DNA of 64,000 nucleotides from Chrysomallon squamiferum. Taxonomy: Eukaryota > Mollusca > Gastropoda > Neomphalida > Peltospiridae. Within the stretch, counting starts at the first letter, position 1. Each line of letters opens with the position of its first letter. The position numbers and the translations under genes were made by a program. Of the stretch, positions 1 to 14,912 are shown piece after piece. The stretch is taken from the NCBI GenBank assembly GCA_012295275.1, contig CM022669.1, forward strand, positions 14,675,172 to 14,739,171. The letters run 5' to 3'. The notes under the pieces are model-generated. The model was not told the DNA's origin. It did no database searches and saw nothing but the letters and a program-made list of their open reading frames with translations.

Positions 1-1361
<1,361 letters not shown>

Positions 1362-1385
1362 CTAATGCTATTCCAGGTTCTAATT

Positions 1386-2140
1386 AATAATAATAATAAC
1401 CAGTAGTATAAAAGTAATAATAATAACAATAATAATAATTGTAATAATAATGACAGTGGTGGTAGTAGTAGTGGTAAGGGTGGTGGTAGTAGTACTAGTA
1501 ACTAGTAGCAGAAGTTCTAGCAGCATAGTAGTGGTAGTAGTAGAAGCAATAATAATAATGATGATGATTATGATTATGATGATGATGATGGTGATGATGA
1601 TGATGATAATAACAAGAACAATAGTAGTAGTAGTAGTAGTAGTAGTAATAATTATAGCAGTACTAATAATAGTTATACAGAGTAATAGTTGTAAAACCAG
1701 TAAAGGTAATGGTCGTTATGTTAATAGTATAGAATTAATAGTATTAGTAGTATTGGCCGTAGCTACAGTAATACAAATATAAGCTGTGGCAGTAGTAGTT
1801 ATAGTAACAGTAGTAGCAGTAATAGTAATAGTAGCTGTTGTAAGTAATTCAAAGTTGTTGTAAGGGTAATAATAGTAATAGTAGTAATATTAATATTAAA
1901 ATAGTAGTCGTAGTAATGGTAATAATAATAACAGCAGTACTATTAATAATAATAGTAATAACAGTAGTCGTAGTAGTAGTAACAATAGTAGTTATAATTA
2001 TAGTAATAATAATAACGGAGGTAGTAGTAACAGTAATATAAATAATAGTAATAATAATAATAGTAATAGAAGTAGTTGTAGTTGTAATAGTAGTAAAAAC
2101 AGTAATAACAATAGTTATAATAATAACTCGACGAATCATT
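1386..2140. repeat. Imperfect trinucleotide (AAT/AGT/GAT) tract, about 750 bp
   Basis: Almost every triplet in this stretch is AAT, AGT, GGT, GAT or a one-base variant, kept in the same register for long distances. A second patch follows at about 2281-2400. It looks like a very long, old and decayed AAT-type microsatellite. The Val/Ile/Met-only open frames it creates at 1450-1782 (+) and 1849-2139 (-) are not credible proteins. Confidence 0.85.
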
Positions 2141-2399
2141 CTGACAGTGAATATTTAGATGTTTTATTTAAAAAATAAATATAAACATTAAAAGAAATAA
2201 AGAAATAAAGAAGTAACCAAGGCAGTTCCAGTCGTTGATATTAAATAATCACGCTGAACAACAAAAACAACGAAAACAGTAATACTGGTACTACTACTAC
2301 TTCTGCTATTGCAACTACTACTACAACTACTACTACTACTACTACAGCTAATAATAATAATAGAAGAAGAAGAAGAGTTAGAAATAATGGTAGTTGTAG

Positions 2400-4067
2400 T
2401 ACTACTGATAGCAGTATTTAAGTGGTTTTAGTAGTAATTCAATAATTCAAACCCGATTTATGAAAGGAGTTGTAATAGTTGTATCGTAGTAATTACAAAA
2501 ATGTTAAGAAGAAAAAGAAGAAGAAGAACTGAAATAATTACGGAATAAAATACATACCGGTAACCTTGTACTTCTCATAGCAGTAGTAATGTTCTGCACC
2601 CGCTGAGTTCTGACGTCTCAGGAAACTACAATTTCTACACACGCTATATAGATATGTAATTCTCGTGCGTAGGTGTGTCTTTCTTCAATACAAAAGACAT
2701 TTGATTCATTGCTTATTTCTATGTGTTTCAGATTGTTGTCTGTTTTATTTTGTTTTTTAAATCTACTCCTTCATATACTTACTTTTTTTTCACGACGTTT
2801 TTAAAGCAGGAGTTTTCAAGACGTTGGCTCCACTCATGGAAGCGGGAAATAGTGATATTTTTAGAGATTTCTGTGTGTTATATAATTTAACTATAACAAA
2901 TATATTTATTTTAGAAATTTTTAGAAAGTTCTAACTGGATAAAGATAATTTAATAAGTAAAATATATGAAACACAGCAAATTATTTTCTGCTACCTATTA
3001 TTATTCGTTGTTTCGTTTACTGTGAAACATAAATATACATTGATGGATTTTTAGAGGGTCGCTGAATTCGGAACCAAATTAAACCCGGAAGAACATACTT
3101 CCGGTCCCCCGAGCTATAACGTCCTTTTTACTGTGTTTGTCTTCGATAACATATTCAGCATTTGTTTCATAATTATCATGATTCAGGATTTAAGATAGGT
3201 ATTTCAAACACACACCTACACACCTACACACCTACACACACACACAAAACAAACACAAAAACACAACAACATATCACTGTAAAGAAACAAAGGCAAAGCT
3301 AAAGAGACATCATAAATTATCCAGATTCCTGACTGCTAATAATATTGTATTAAATTAACTTTTGATGGAACAAAGGATTGGCCTTAATTTCATATACACT
3401 TGTTATATATCAGTCATGTGTTCTCGACTGACCAAGCCTTTACAATAAAGTTTAGCAGTAATATAAAACGGTAAATTGATATTCATCTTCTTTTTTTCCC
3501 CCACTTTCTTTCTTTTTCATCTCGATGCTGATTTATGAAAAGGTATGAATTACTCATCACATACAGTTTTAAAATTTATTTGTTATCGACTGTTAATATG
3601 TTTTAGTAAAAATAATGTTTGACAATAATTTTTTAAATTTTTTTTAAAGACGTATGAAAAGAGATGATTTATTAAACGTAACAGATTTAAAATGTCAGTA
3701 AAACACTCGTAGCGGTTCGCCAAAGACACGCAGAGTTGCAAGTGTTTGAAGTGTGGTTTGTAAAACACAACTTAGTTCTGAAAAGAAATTTAATTTGCAG
3801 ATATACCCATAATATGTGAAGTAAACTTTGAAGTCATCAGTGTGGTCTGGATTAAAAAAAAAAAAAAAAAAAAAAATTACACACACACACACGCACGACA
3901 GTATTGTCGTGTTTCTGTTGTTATATAACCACTATACCGCTAAAAGCCAGATTTTGCAGAACTTATTTGGAGTTGGAGATTAATATTACTTTACTATATT
4001 ATTCTATGTCTGTGAATCTAATTTTATTATTATTAGTAGTACTATTCTTCTTCTTCTTCTTCTTCTT

Positions 4068-4098
<31 letters not shown>

Positions 4099-4565
4099 TA
4101 TATATATATGTTTCATCACGAATTTTAACCACTTTTTATTTATTATTATATATTTTTAAATCATCTTTTGTGAAATGTAATTCATTAAGGAAAATGAACC
4201 AGATAAAACGAACTTAAACCTATAAAAGGATTGTTAAAATGCAATTAAGCATCTATTTTAATTAACACTGAAGGTCAAACTACATTAACAAACAAAAAAA
4301 CAAAAAATAAATAAAAGATCATGTCATCGCACAAACCAGTATGTCATAAAACCCTTAAAGGTCAAAAAATAAAAAATAAAAAATAAATCGGATTAAATTC
4401 GCACAGACAGTATTTGTCATTAACTCTTTCGAAGCAGTTTTGCACAATGCATTTTCCAACTGTTTTTTTTTTTTTTTTATATATATATTTATTTATTTTT
4501 GTTTATTATTATTATTATTTCCCAGCAGTTTGTTTATTCAGTAGCTGTTTCAGACTTGATTTAGT

Positions 4566-4604
<39 letters not shown>

Positions 4605-5324
4605 TTTTATTTATTCGAATATTCCGCTAACTGCTCCCCAGTTTATGTATTTATATGCACCTTCTCTTCTTCCTCTTTCTTATTATTAACAACAGTATAA
4701 ATATCGATGTTGTGTATTTTTTTACTTTTTTTTTTAAACGAATTACTTATTACTAAGCATATTTTAATATTAACTATTATAAAGCGTTAATAATACGTTT
4801 TGCGTATTGAATAAACAAGAGAGGTAACTCTGTCTTTTTTTTAGTAGCAAGGAAAACGTGTCGATGTCTTTGGTAAACTTGACAATGCGTCACAGGTTAG
4901 GTATCCTACAGAAATTAAACTTTAAGGGCTGATTATGGAGGATTGATTCTGACAAAACACAATGCTTCATATCAGAGTGCAAACACCTGATTAAAACTCA
5001 TTCACTACAAAACGTCTGATTAAACATCACTGACAACGGATGGCCTTGGAAACATTTCAAAGCATTTCCACACCTTTTATTCAGTTGATTCTTTAAACAT
5101 TAGAAAACATCTCTTTATACATGTTCTGAGAGTGCAATTCTGAAAATTATGTAGAGAGAAAAATATTCTTGCGTTTTAGCTGTAAGCTATCGCGTTATTG
5201 GATTTTCCAAGGCAGCCTGTGAGTTTTTCCAGTGTCAAGGTTTCGCCGATTCTGAAGTATCGGAGAAATTACTTTATCTTTCTCTTGCAGAAGAACAATG
5301 ATCCTATACCAAATGGCTTCGTTA

Positions 5325-5372
<48 letters not shown>

Positions 5373-5436
5373 TATAAAATATGATGATTATATAAATAAT
5401 TATAATATATATATATATCATTATTATTTTTTTTTT
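2400..5436. other. Intergenic region with simple repeats only
   Basis: No protein-coding exon could be supported. Simple repeats include (TTC)n at about 4045-4097, (TTTA)n at about 4565-4610 and (TTA)n at about 5330-5364, plus homopolymer runs. A short perfect inverted repeat made of two ETS-like sites lies at 3085-3104 and is listed separately. Confidence 0.6.
3085..3104. promoter_or_regulatory. Inverted pair of ETS-like sites (hairpin)
   Basis: CCGGAAG at 3085-3091 is followed after six bases by CTTCCGG at 3098-3104, a perfect 7-bp inverted repeat. Each arm matches the ETS-family core CCGGAA. The surrounding DNA is relatively GC-rich for this window, but no gene start was found next to it, so a regulatory role is only a suggestion. 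Confidence 0.3.
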
Positions 5437-5602
5437 CATCATTCAGATTTTGTATACACTTCTGAGTGCAAAAAACTGTTAATAAATGTGTGTGTATGTG
5501 GTATGTTGTATGTATGTATGTATGTATGTATGTATGAATTATTATTATTATTATTATTATTGTTTATGTGATTCGGTTTAGCCCAACGTTATTTGAAGCA
5601 TA
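5437..5602 (-). repeat. Dispersed repeat, inverted copy A
   Basis: This segment is an inverted copy of 6627-6830. Shared landmarks, read in opposite orientation, are a block containing CACTTCTGAGTGCAAAAAA, a TGTGTGTGTATG tract, a GTAT/ATT microsatellite, and a block containing GATTCGGTTTAGCCCAAC. The two copies differ mainly in microsatellite length. It is probably an unnamed short interspersed element or MITE. Confidence 0.6.
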
Positions 5603-5836
5603 TATATATATTTCGCATTTTCGTAACAGACAACTGTCCAATTTTTAACATTTTCATATACAAAATTTTTGTAAATATTTAACTAAACGGGATCTGTTTT
5701 TGAACAGGTGAATGTTTAAATTAACGGCGAATTTCGGCTGCTGCTACATCATCATCGTTTCCTGTGAGATTTATTTTGAATTTAAGTTTAAATATATTGT
5801 TACTTTCGATCCGATGGATTTGATCAAACTGTACTG

Positions 5837-5839
<3 letters not shown>

Positions 5840-5892
<53 letters not shown>
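5840..5892. repeat. (CT)n microsatellite
   Basis: A pure CT dinucleotide run in intergenic DNA. Confidence 0.95.
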
Positions 5893-5896
<4 letters not shown>

Positions 5897-6228
5897 TTAC
5901 TTTTAAATTATTGTAATTATCACAGTCTGCATGCTGCTGTCCTTTTTGTACACTAAGAAAGTAATTCAGATAGTGACCAGGTGTTGATATGAAATACTCG
6001 TTAAAGAAAGAACATAAACGTGCGGTATTGACAGATACCATCAATCACACGGATATATCCTTGTGAACAGTAAGCAGATCTGTTTGACACGGCGTCAAAA
6101 AAATTATTTCAGAATGGAAATAAGATCTAAGAAAACAAATTAATGGAGGAAAAAAAAAAGAAGAAGAAACGAGACAGATAAAAAACCCAAAGAAAATTAT
6201 CAGTTTTAGTCTTTAATTTATGATAATG

Positions 6229-6369
<141 letters not shown>

Positions 6370-6626
6370 CGTGCATGCAAACGCACACATATTGAGAATA
6401 AAACTTTTAAATATATTTATTCTAATTTCTCTTAGCTGCTTGTGTAACTCATTTTGGCGTTTTTGTTTTTTTAATTTTTAAGTTTGTTTTATTTATTTAT
6501 TTATTTTTTTAAAGTGTTCATAATGAGTCATAACTTAAATATTTAATTAAAGGTTTCTTTTCTCTGGGGCTTTGAACAAGTACAGAAAAATGAAGATTAC
6601 TGTATTGATGCTATTATTTGTTTTGT

Positions 6627-6667
6627 TTATATGCTTCAAATAATGTTGGGCTAAACCGAATCACATA

Positions 6668-6734
<67 letters not shown>

Positions 6735-6830
6735 TGCATACATACAAGCATACTACATGCACACACACATTTATTAATATTAACATTTTTTTGCACTCAG
6801 AAGTGTGTACAAAATTTGAATGATCAAAAT
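6627..6830 (+). repeat. Dispersed repeat, inverted copy B
   Basis: This is the opposite-orientation partner of 5437-5602. It contains a block starting GGGCTAAACCGAATC, a pure (AAT)n tract at about 6667-6734, a CATACATACAAG tract, and a block with TTTGCACTCAGAAGTGTG. It ends about 55 bp before the broken ARMC6 exon copy at 6887, so the repeat and the duplicated exon may have arrived together. Confidence 0.6.
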
Positions 6831-6886
6831 ATAAATAATAATTTTGATGCCTTGTCGTGTACCAAATGAGTATTCTTTACTTTCAG

Positions 6887-7214
6887 AGAGTCAACTTGGC
6901 CAGTATAATCAAGGATGCCTCAATGTACACTGGAGGAGATGGTGACAAACCAACAAAGCACCCTGTTGTAGCAGCCATTGAAAACCTCTCAGAAAAACTA
7001 GAAGAATCACCACCAAAAGAGGAGATCTCACAGTTATTAGCCACAATCAAGTCTGAATGTGATGTTGATCTAGCCCGCCGATGTTTAACAGGAAATAACA
7101 AAGCTTATCCGGGTTTTGCTGAAAACATGGAATCTGTTAGCAGATGACGTTGAATTTGTGAAAACACTTTTGAAATGTTTTTGTTCTCTTGTCAATGGAC
7201 AGTCTTATGTATTT

Positions 7215-7218
<4 letters not shown>
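6887..7218 (+). pseudogene. Truncated, frameshifted copy of ARMC6 exon 2
   Basis: The conceptual protein matches the start of exon 2 of the intact ARMC6 gene at 40729-41389 almost residue for residue, for example [14 protein letters not shown] and [15 protein letters not shown] precedes it exactly where the true exon has its splice acceptor, which suggests a DNA-level copy of the exon and its border rather than a processed transcript. One extra G in the GGG at 7111-7113 shifts the frame. After that, the other frame continues ARMC6-like (TWNLLADDVEFVKTLLKCFC) until it runs into a (CT)n repeat at 7219, where similarity stops at about half the exon. No neighbouring ARMC6 exons follow. Most differences at the protein level are conservative. 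Confidence 0.9.

Positions 7219-7298
<80 letters not shown>
7219..7298. repeat. (CT)n microsatellite ending the ARMC6 exon copy
   Basis: A pure CT run of about 80 bp begins exactly where similarity to ARMC6 exon 2 ends, so it marks the breakpoint of the duplicated segment. Confidence 0.95.
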
Positions 7299-7302
<4 letters not shown>

Positions 7303-7461
7303 ATATGACATAAAATGAGGATAACGGGAAAATTAATATAGTCAGCTAATCCTATTCTGAAAAAACTGTGGTAATACTAATTTTGAGACCGAACACGCAT
7401 TTCAGAGAGAGATAGACAGAGAGAGAGAGAGAGCTGACCGCGGTTAAGAAGGAACTATATT

Positions 7462-7743
7462 ATAAGGCAGAAAGGTAAAAGGTCAGCTATTGTGACGTAA
7501 TAATCAGTTTTAATATTCATGAATAACGTCACCGTTATAACTCTTTTCTAAGGTAAGAATCGGCAAGAATAACGAGATATATCTGCAGATAGATTAGTTT
7601 GTAGTTCTTTTCTTTCTTTTTAGGGGGAACTTTTAAAATAATACGTAACATTACAGTAGGCGATAATGGTAAAGTTATAAGCGATATTAGATCATTATTT
7701 GTTGATACAGATTTCATTTCAGGAATTAACTTTTGATGAATAC

Positions 7744-7774
<31 letters not shown>
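7462..7774 (+). repeat. Diverged tandem duplication, copy 1
   Basis: This stretch resembles 7840-8174. Shared anchors in the same order are AAAAGGTCA, TGTGACGTAATAA, an AACGTCA block, GCAAGAATAAC followed by AGATATAT, ATCATTATTTGTT, and a terminal (ATT)n tract. No open frame is shared, so it looks non-coding. Confidence 0.6.
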
Positions 7775-7778
<4 letters not shown>

Positions 7779-7839
7779 TTAACATGCCTATAAGTTATTA
7801 CTGACAGGAGGAAGCCAGGAAGCCATTATAAAGCATCAT

Positions 7840-8174
7840 TATAATCAGAAGGTTAAAAGGTCAAGCACTGTGACGTAATAAAGATTTGTAATATACACGT
7901 AGCAACGTCAGATTTATAAGGTTAAAAGAAACTGGAATAAACTGCGTATCCTTGACCCGGTATAAATCTGTCTCTTTGAAATTAACTTCTTTACTACGAG
8001 GAAACTGCAAGAATAACTAGATATATACTATTCTGTGACAGGTTACCTGGCAGCTTACCAATGTGTGAAACAGAGACGTTTTAATCTGTAATGTCACTCT
8101 CTCGATATTGAATCATTATTTGTTTGTGTAGCTTTTATTACAAAATCAACTGTTGATTATTATTATTATTATTA
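7840..8174 (+). repeat. Diverged tandem duplication, copy 2
   Basis: This is the second copy of the unit at 7462-7774, offset by about 380-420 bp. It also ends in an (ATT)n tract. Both copies carry the CRE-like core TGACGTAA, which may be chance. Confidence 0.6.
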
Positions 8175-8278
8175 ATCAATTGGTTATGATAGAAGAAGCA
8201 GTAGAGAAAGATTAATAAAACTACTACCAGTGATGATAATGATGATGATGATATAAACATCAACCAAAACACTAATGA

Positions 8279-8318
<40 letters not shown>

Positions 8319-9462
8319 AATATCAACAACGCAAAAACAGTGATAAATAGAAAAACATGTCATTTGGTCAGTAACATTATATTAAAAAACCTCAAAAAGA
8401 TACGTTTTGTGAACATAAAAGAATTTTCTATTAAAATAATGAAAAAGTCAAATAAATTACAGTATATATTATTATTAATCAAACAGTCAAGCACAGACAT
8501 GTTATTTGACATTATATATATATACATACATACATATATATATATATATTTACAAATTAATCAGTTCAAAATTGGTGAAAGAAAAACCGTCTACATATAA
8601 ATAAATAAAAAAAAGAGTTTGTGGATTTGGGAAACTGGAAAGAAATAATTTCAGTGACTGTATGAAATCACTGTTTATATAAAAGATGCAAAATGTAATA
8701 TCAGTGGGAACTTATCAACGTGAAATACATAAAATCCCAATATTTATGTGGCTTCATATGTAAACTGTATTATTAATCATTTTCATATTTTATTGTTATT
8801 TTGTCCAGAATTAATATTTCCTTCAAAAATAAGTATAATTATTTCAGAAGAAAAATGAACGAATGAGATTATAATTGAATATATACCATAATACATAAGA
8901 ATGTGTAAAAATAATTAATTTATGATTTATATTGATAGTTGTTACATTTGTTTTAAAATCCTATTATGTACAAAAGAATATTTATTTATATATGTACATA
9001 AAGAAACAAAATTTATATATAAAAAGTACAGGAAAAAATGTATCACAGACAAAATTTCAAAAATGTTATTAAAGCAGGTGAAAAAGTTAATGCACTTCAA
9101 AGTAATACAATATAAAAAAAATTATGAAACAAAACTATTATAGTTTTCTAATTATAAATATATTTGTTTTTCTTGTCATTTATTTCATGTTCATATTGAA
9201 AGAGTTGAAATCTGGTTTAAAATTAGACTTTTCTTTTAAATTAGTTTATACAAAAGCAATATTTTCAGCAGCTTGGGTGTTGTTTTTCATTTTGCATTTG
9301 TATTCCTTTCAAATATAAGATTTCTAATGATATAAATATGTATTGCATTCTTAATATCAGTTTCAAAGGAGACAACTATACCACGATACACAGATTATGA
9401 AAAATGTTTAAACATAAAAACTTCACTCTTGATCTTTGGTTTATCTGAGGTAATGATAAAGA

Positions 9463-9505
<43 letters not shown>

Positions 9506-10027
9506 TGGAAGTGTTTATTTAAGGAAAATTATTTTCAGTGTATGTGTGTGTGTAAATTGTAAAAAGACTTAGGTGAAGTAAAAGTGAGTTGCTTTTGCAT
9601 AGATTGAAAATGTGAATTCAAGACACAAAGTCCTTCAATATATTTTTTTCTGCTCCAAATTCTTCTCTTCTCTTTCTTTCATTTTCAAATTATATTTGCA
9701 GCTTTATTTACAAATATAATATTAGTGAAATCCAAAATGTTGACAGAAAGTGTCAGAATAATATAGTTCAGAAAATTATAAAACTATTCCTCAGCTGTTT
9801 CCAGAATAATCCTTGGAGTTAGTCTCAGTGATGTAAAAATAATAATCAGTATTTTCATTAAAAAAACCAGATAAAAAACCCAGCTTATTATAGTAAAATA
9901 AATTGAGTTTTAAGTATACCAGATGCCAAATACAAAGCACTTTCTTTCTAAAAAAAAAAAATGCAAGCAGAAGTAGAAGTATTTGAATATTTGACTGAAC
10001 CCTCAGGATATATGATGACCTTTCTGT
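8175..10027. other. Non-coding DNA downstream of the kinase gene
   Basis: There is a T-run at about 8285-8314 and an (AAT)n tract at about 9463-9502, and the rest is very AT-rich. No exon was recognised. Part of 9600-10027 is likely the 3' UTR of the minus-strand kinase gene, whose spliced stop codon is at 10028-10030. Confidence 0.5.
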
Positions 10028-12007
10028 TCATGTTTCAGATTTGACCTCTGTGTCAGGTTTAACATCAGCCTCAGGATTCAAAAGCATGTCCAGCTGGGTG
10101 TGTATGTTGTGAGTGGCCTTTGCAAATGCTCTCACTGCTTCAGTTGCTGTCTGGGGAAAAAAAAAAAAAAAAAAAAAAAAATGTACATTTAAAAATCATT
10201 TTAAAATATATATATTTTTTGCACATTATAAATATCCAAACAAAGATACAATGTGTGACAGAACATACACAGTGCAGAGACAGATAGACAGACAGACACA
10301 CATCCACAGACAGATGCACATATACAGATATCTACACACAGATGCACAGACAAGTTTTTATTACTCATATTAACATGATTTATTCATACTGAGATCAAAA
10401 TTAATTTATTTTTCAGTTTGATTTGAATTTGAGTTTTTAATTAATTTTTTTTTTTTTTTTTTTTTATTTTTTTTTTTTTATTATTTTTTTTTTTTACAGC
10501 ATAACTTCATCAGATTCTGGCTTTGTGGTAACATTTATTGATTATTTTTTTTTAAATAAAATTCTTAAGAATACGAAATGTGAGTTAAAAGTATAACATT
10601 AACATAAATTGATTCTCAAATTATAATAATAAATATCATTCACTATATCAGATTTAAACCACAACAAATGAAAGTTGCAACATACATTATGTAATAATAT
10701 GTGTTACTAAAAACCCTATAGTTTTCATAGTTTACCTTTAACCTGATGATGAAAAAGAATCAGATTAATTTTTAAAATCTGTACTTACATTTTGAAATAT
10801 TTATTTTACAGCTAGGGTAAGTATTAGGCACAGAATAATCAGCAATAGAGAATCATTTCTATTTTGATAATTAATTTAGTTGTCTTTGGAACCTACATAT
10901 ATAAACTAAATATGAAATAATAGAAAAGTTAAGATGATATTGTTTTATATATATATCATTTTAACTCTTCTGTTTTTTTATATTTAGTTGATGATTTGCT
11001 AAATATAAGACAAATAGCAATACTAACTGAAACATAATTCTAACAGTATACAAGATATTATAATTTTTTCACTATTCACATATCAGCAGAAAGAACAAAC
11101 ACATGTATACATATACACAGACCAATACACATATATACATAAACACAAACACCCAGAAATATACACACAAAATGAGTCATACTGGGTAGTCATACTATGA
11201 TAGTCATACAGTTAGATAAGCATATCCTGTTAGTCATATTCTGTGATAGTCAATACAAAGATAGTTACATATTAAGGTATTCATAAACTGTGTTTGTCAT
11301 TTGCTGTGATAGTTATAAAAGGCAGCAGTCATATCATGTAATATTCAATACTGTAATTACATATTGCAATAGTCATACGCAGTATTAATTATTTCATGTG
11401 ACAGTCATATACTGAGGTCCTGTGACAGTCACAAGCTGGGTTAGTTATATAAAGTGTCACTCTGAGAGTCATACTGTAGTAGTTACATGCTGAGATAGTC
11501 ATACACTGTAGTAGTCATATGCTGAGATAGTCATACACTGTAGTAGTCATATGCTGAGATAGTCATACACTAGTAGTCATATGCTGAGATAGTCATACTT
11601 TGTAATAGCCTTATTCTGAGGAAATCATGTGCCACAATATTTACTTAATATAATAGTCATGTAAATACTATATTAATAAACTGTATTAAAAACTTTAGTT
11701 ATAAATGCAGACCAGCCATATTGCAAGGGAGGTGTATACTCAAGCTCTAATAGTTGTATACTGTATGAACTCATAATGGTCATTTACTGTGATAGCCATA
11801 TTCTGTGAGGTAATGTTTTATACTGATACTATCATCCAGTCATTCTTCTTAATAATATGTTTTAGATATATTTTCTGATGAGGTAATCACATTGTTGCAA
11901 TACATTTTTTTCCATAATATAAAACTAAAAAAAAAAAAAAAAAAATTAAAACTGCTATTATTTCTTCAAAAATACAAATAAGTAAAGTCTTTACAAGCAG
12001 TGAAACT

Positions 12008-12066
<59 letters not shown>

Positions 12067-13449
12067 CGTAAAATAGTAATAAGAGTAGTAGTAATAATAA
12101 TAATAATAATAATAATGGCACTAATTATAATTTAATGATAATAACAAATCATTAATGTAATAGTAATAACAAAAAAGAAAAATTTGATTAAAACTGTGTC
12201 CTTCAGTACAACATTATTTGAGATGAGGCAAAAAATAAATAATAATAATAATAATAATAATAAGACAATAATAATGATTTAATAATGATAACAAATTTAT
12301 AAATCTAACAATAACAAAAAAGGCAAATTTCATTCAAACTCTGTCCTTCAGTACAAGATTCCTTAAAACGAGGCAAAATAATAAAAATAGCACCAATGTC
12401 AGTTATCACTAACTACTTCAAGCTTCATTCAGCTCTTTACAGTGATCTTGGGGTTTATTTGGCCAAGACTCAATCTTTGCTTCCCAATCGATATTTGCCT
12501 CTTGCCAGATTCTCCGATGGGGCACTAGATGTTCTTTCGGCATCACCGAGGATTTATCAGCCACCACCCAAACTGTTGGTTTTTTAGTTATCTGGGGCAC
12601 GGCCCACGTTCTATCTACCTTAAACTTTCTCCTGGCGTTGAACTCTTTGATCTTCTCCAGGGTGTTCTCCATATGCTCGCTGCTGGCTGCCAAACCCTTC
12701 ACCCAGGGATGCTGCAGGGCTGACTTGGCTGCGATTCTCTTCTTGGGGTCGAGGTTTAACAGTCTTTTCACCAGGTCCTGTAAAAAAAAAAAAAAAAAAA
12801 AAAAAAAACATTATCGTTTGCTTGTATGTTTAAAATTATCAGTACACTCTGAGAACTATTTTGTTTCTTTTTTTGAGATTGTAAGATTATTGTCATGATT
12901 TTTTTTTGTTTTTGGATGTTATGTTAGATTTAAAATGTGGAGCCTATGTATGATTCAAATTATAAAATAGGACAGTTATAACCGATTCAAAATTATGGGA
13001 CAAATCCTAAGTAAATATTGAAAAATGTGGTAAGTTATATTCTTTATAAATCTTGACTGTATGTGACTTTAGCTGGTTTGTGTAAACATACAAACTAAAT
13101 TTTATAACTGAAAAGAGTGAAAAAATTATGGCATGATTGTGGATCTTTTTACAAAACACTATTAATAAATACTCTCAGAATATTCTAGTTCATGTGAAAT
13201 ACCTTGGCATTCTTGGAGATGTCATCCCAGTATGGCTCATGAAACTCATACTTTCCCTTGATGACATTCTTATACATCTCCATATCATCCTGTCCAGCAA
13301 AAGGTTCATAACCACAAAGTCTGAAACCAAACAAAAAAACAATGTTTTAAAAAACAAAATAATTAGCATTTACCTCTTGGAATAATTTCCATTTTATTTA
13401 GGAAAACACTCAAAGTATACAAAATAAAACCTAAAAAGAAGTTATCAAA

Positions 13450-13505
<56 letters not shown>

Positions 13506-14831
13506 TTATACATTAATAACTCCAAAGAAATACATAAATCAGAAACATAGCAAACAAATAAACTTGTATATAAATTAAGAACTATATCAAATTAACATTT
13601 TACATTAATGTAGTAATCTTACCTATCATATGTCTATAACATGTCTGGATTACTTACCAAACAAAAGTGACTAAACCAACAAATAAATAAATAAATAAAT
13701 AAATATACACATTACTTACAAAATGTATGCTATTACTCCAATACTCCACAAATCAACTGATTTGTCATATGTCTTTCCCAGCAATACCTCAGGAGCTGTA
13801 ATAACAAGAACAGAATTTCAGTAATATGTCTTTCTTTAAAAACATCTGTCTCATTTACTGTCATTTTAGAAGTCTTTAAAAAACCCAACATGGAACCTGA
13901 TAAGGCAACAAATAAAATTTCAACTTTAATAATTATTGTTGGTTTTTTATAATAATATAAATCTATGTATTAATTACCATTTTTATCTAGTTCAGTAAAT
14001 ATATGTGTACGAACAGGTGTGTATTATCTGTGTATCATGTTTAAGAACAAAATACAAAATTGTATATAAAAGTCTCTGAAGATAAATAAAAATGATGATG
14101 ATAATGATTGTTATTATTATTATTATTATTATTTTTTTTTTTTTTATCTTACCCTTTTTAGACAAAAAAAAAAAAAAAAGAAGAGTTTTTTTTTGGGGGG
14201 GTTTATTTTGTTTTTAAAGTAAAAAATGTCTGTGAAGTGCTGTGTATACTAATATTATATCTAATACACTAACCACAATATCCAGGTGTTCCACATACAG
14301 TATGCAACTGTATTTCTGGACCCATCATTTTGGACAAACCAAAATCAGCTGCAATAGTAAAGAATCTCATGTAAATTATTCTTACAAAATAACTAAAAAA
14401 ATATATATTAATAATAAAGAAATAAAAATAAATAAAGAAAATAATAAAATTAAAAAAAAATAAATTAAATTAAAATAAAATAAAATAAAATAAAGTAAAA
14501 TAAAATAAAATAAAATAAAATAAAATAAAATAAAATAAAATAAAATAAAATAAAATAAAATAAAATAAAATAAAATAAAATAAAATAAAATAAAATAAAA
14601 TAAAATAAAAATAAAATATAAAATAGAACAGAACTAATAGAACAGATCAGAACAGAATCAAATCAATGAAACAGACAAACAAAAAATAAATAAAAAAATA
14701 CAAAATAAAATATATAGAGAAAGAAGTAAAATGATTTAAAACAAAGAACTGCTTACATAAATTAATTTAAAACAAAATAATAAAAATTAAATGGATTTTA
14801 ATAACTTAGAAGAATAACATTGTTGTAAAAG

Positions 14832-14912
<81 letters not shown>

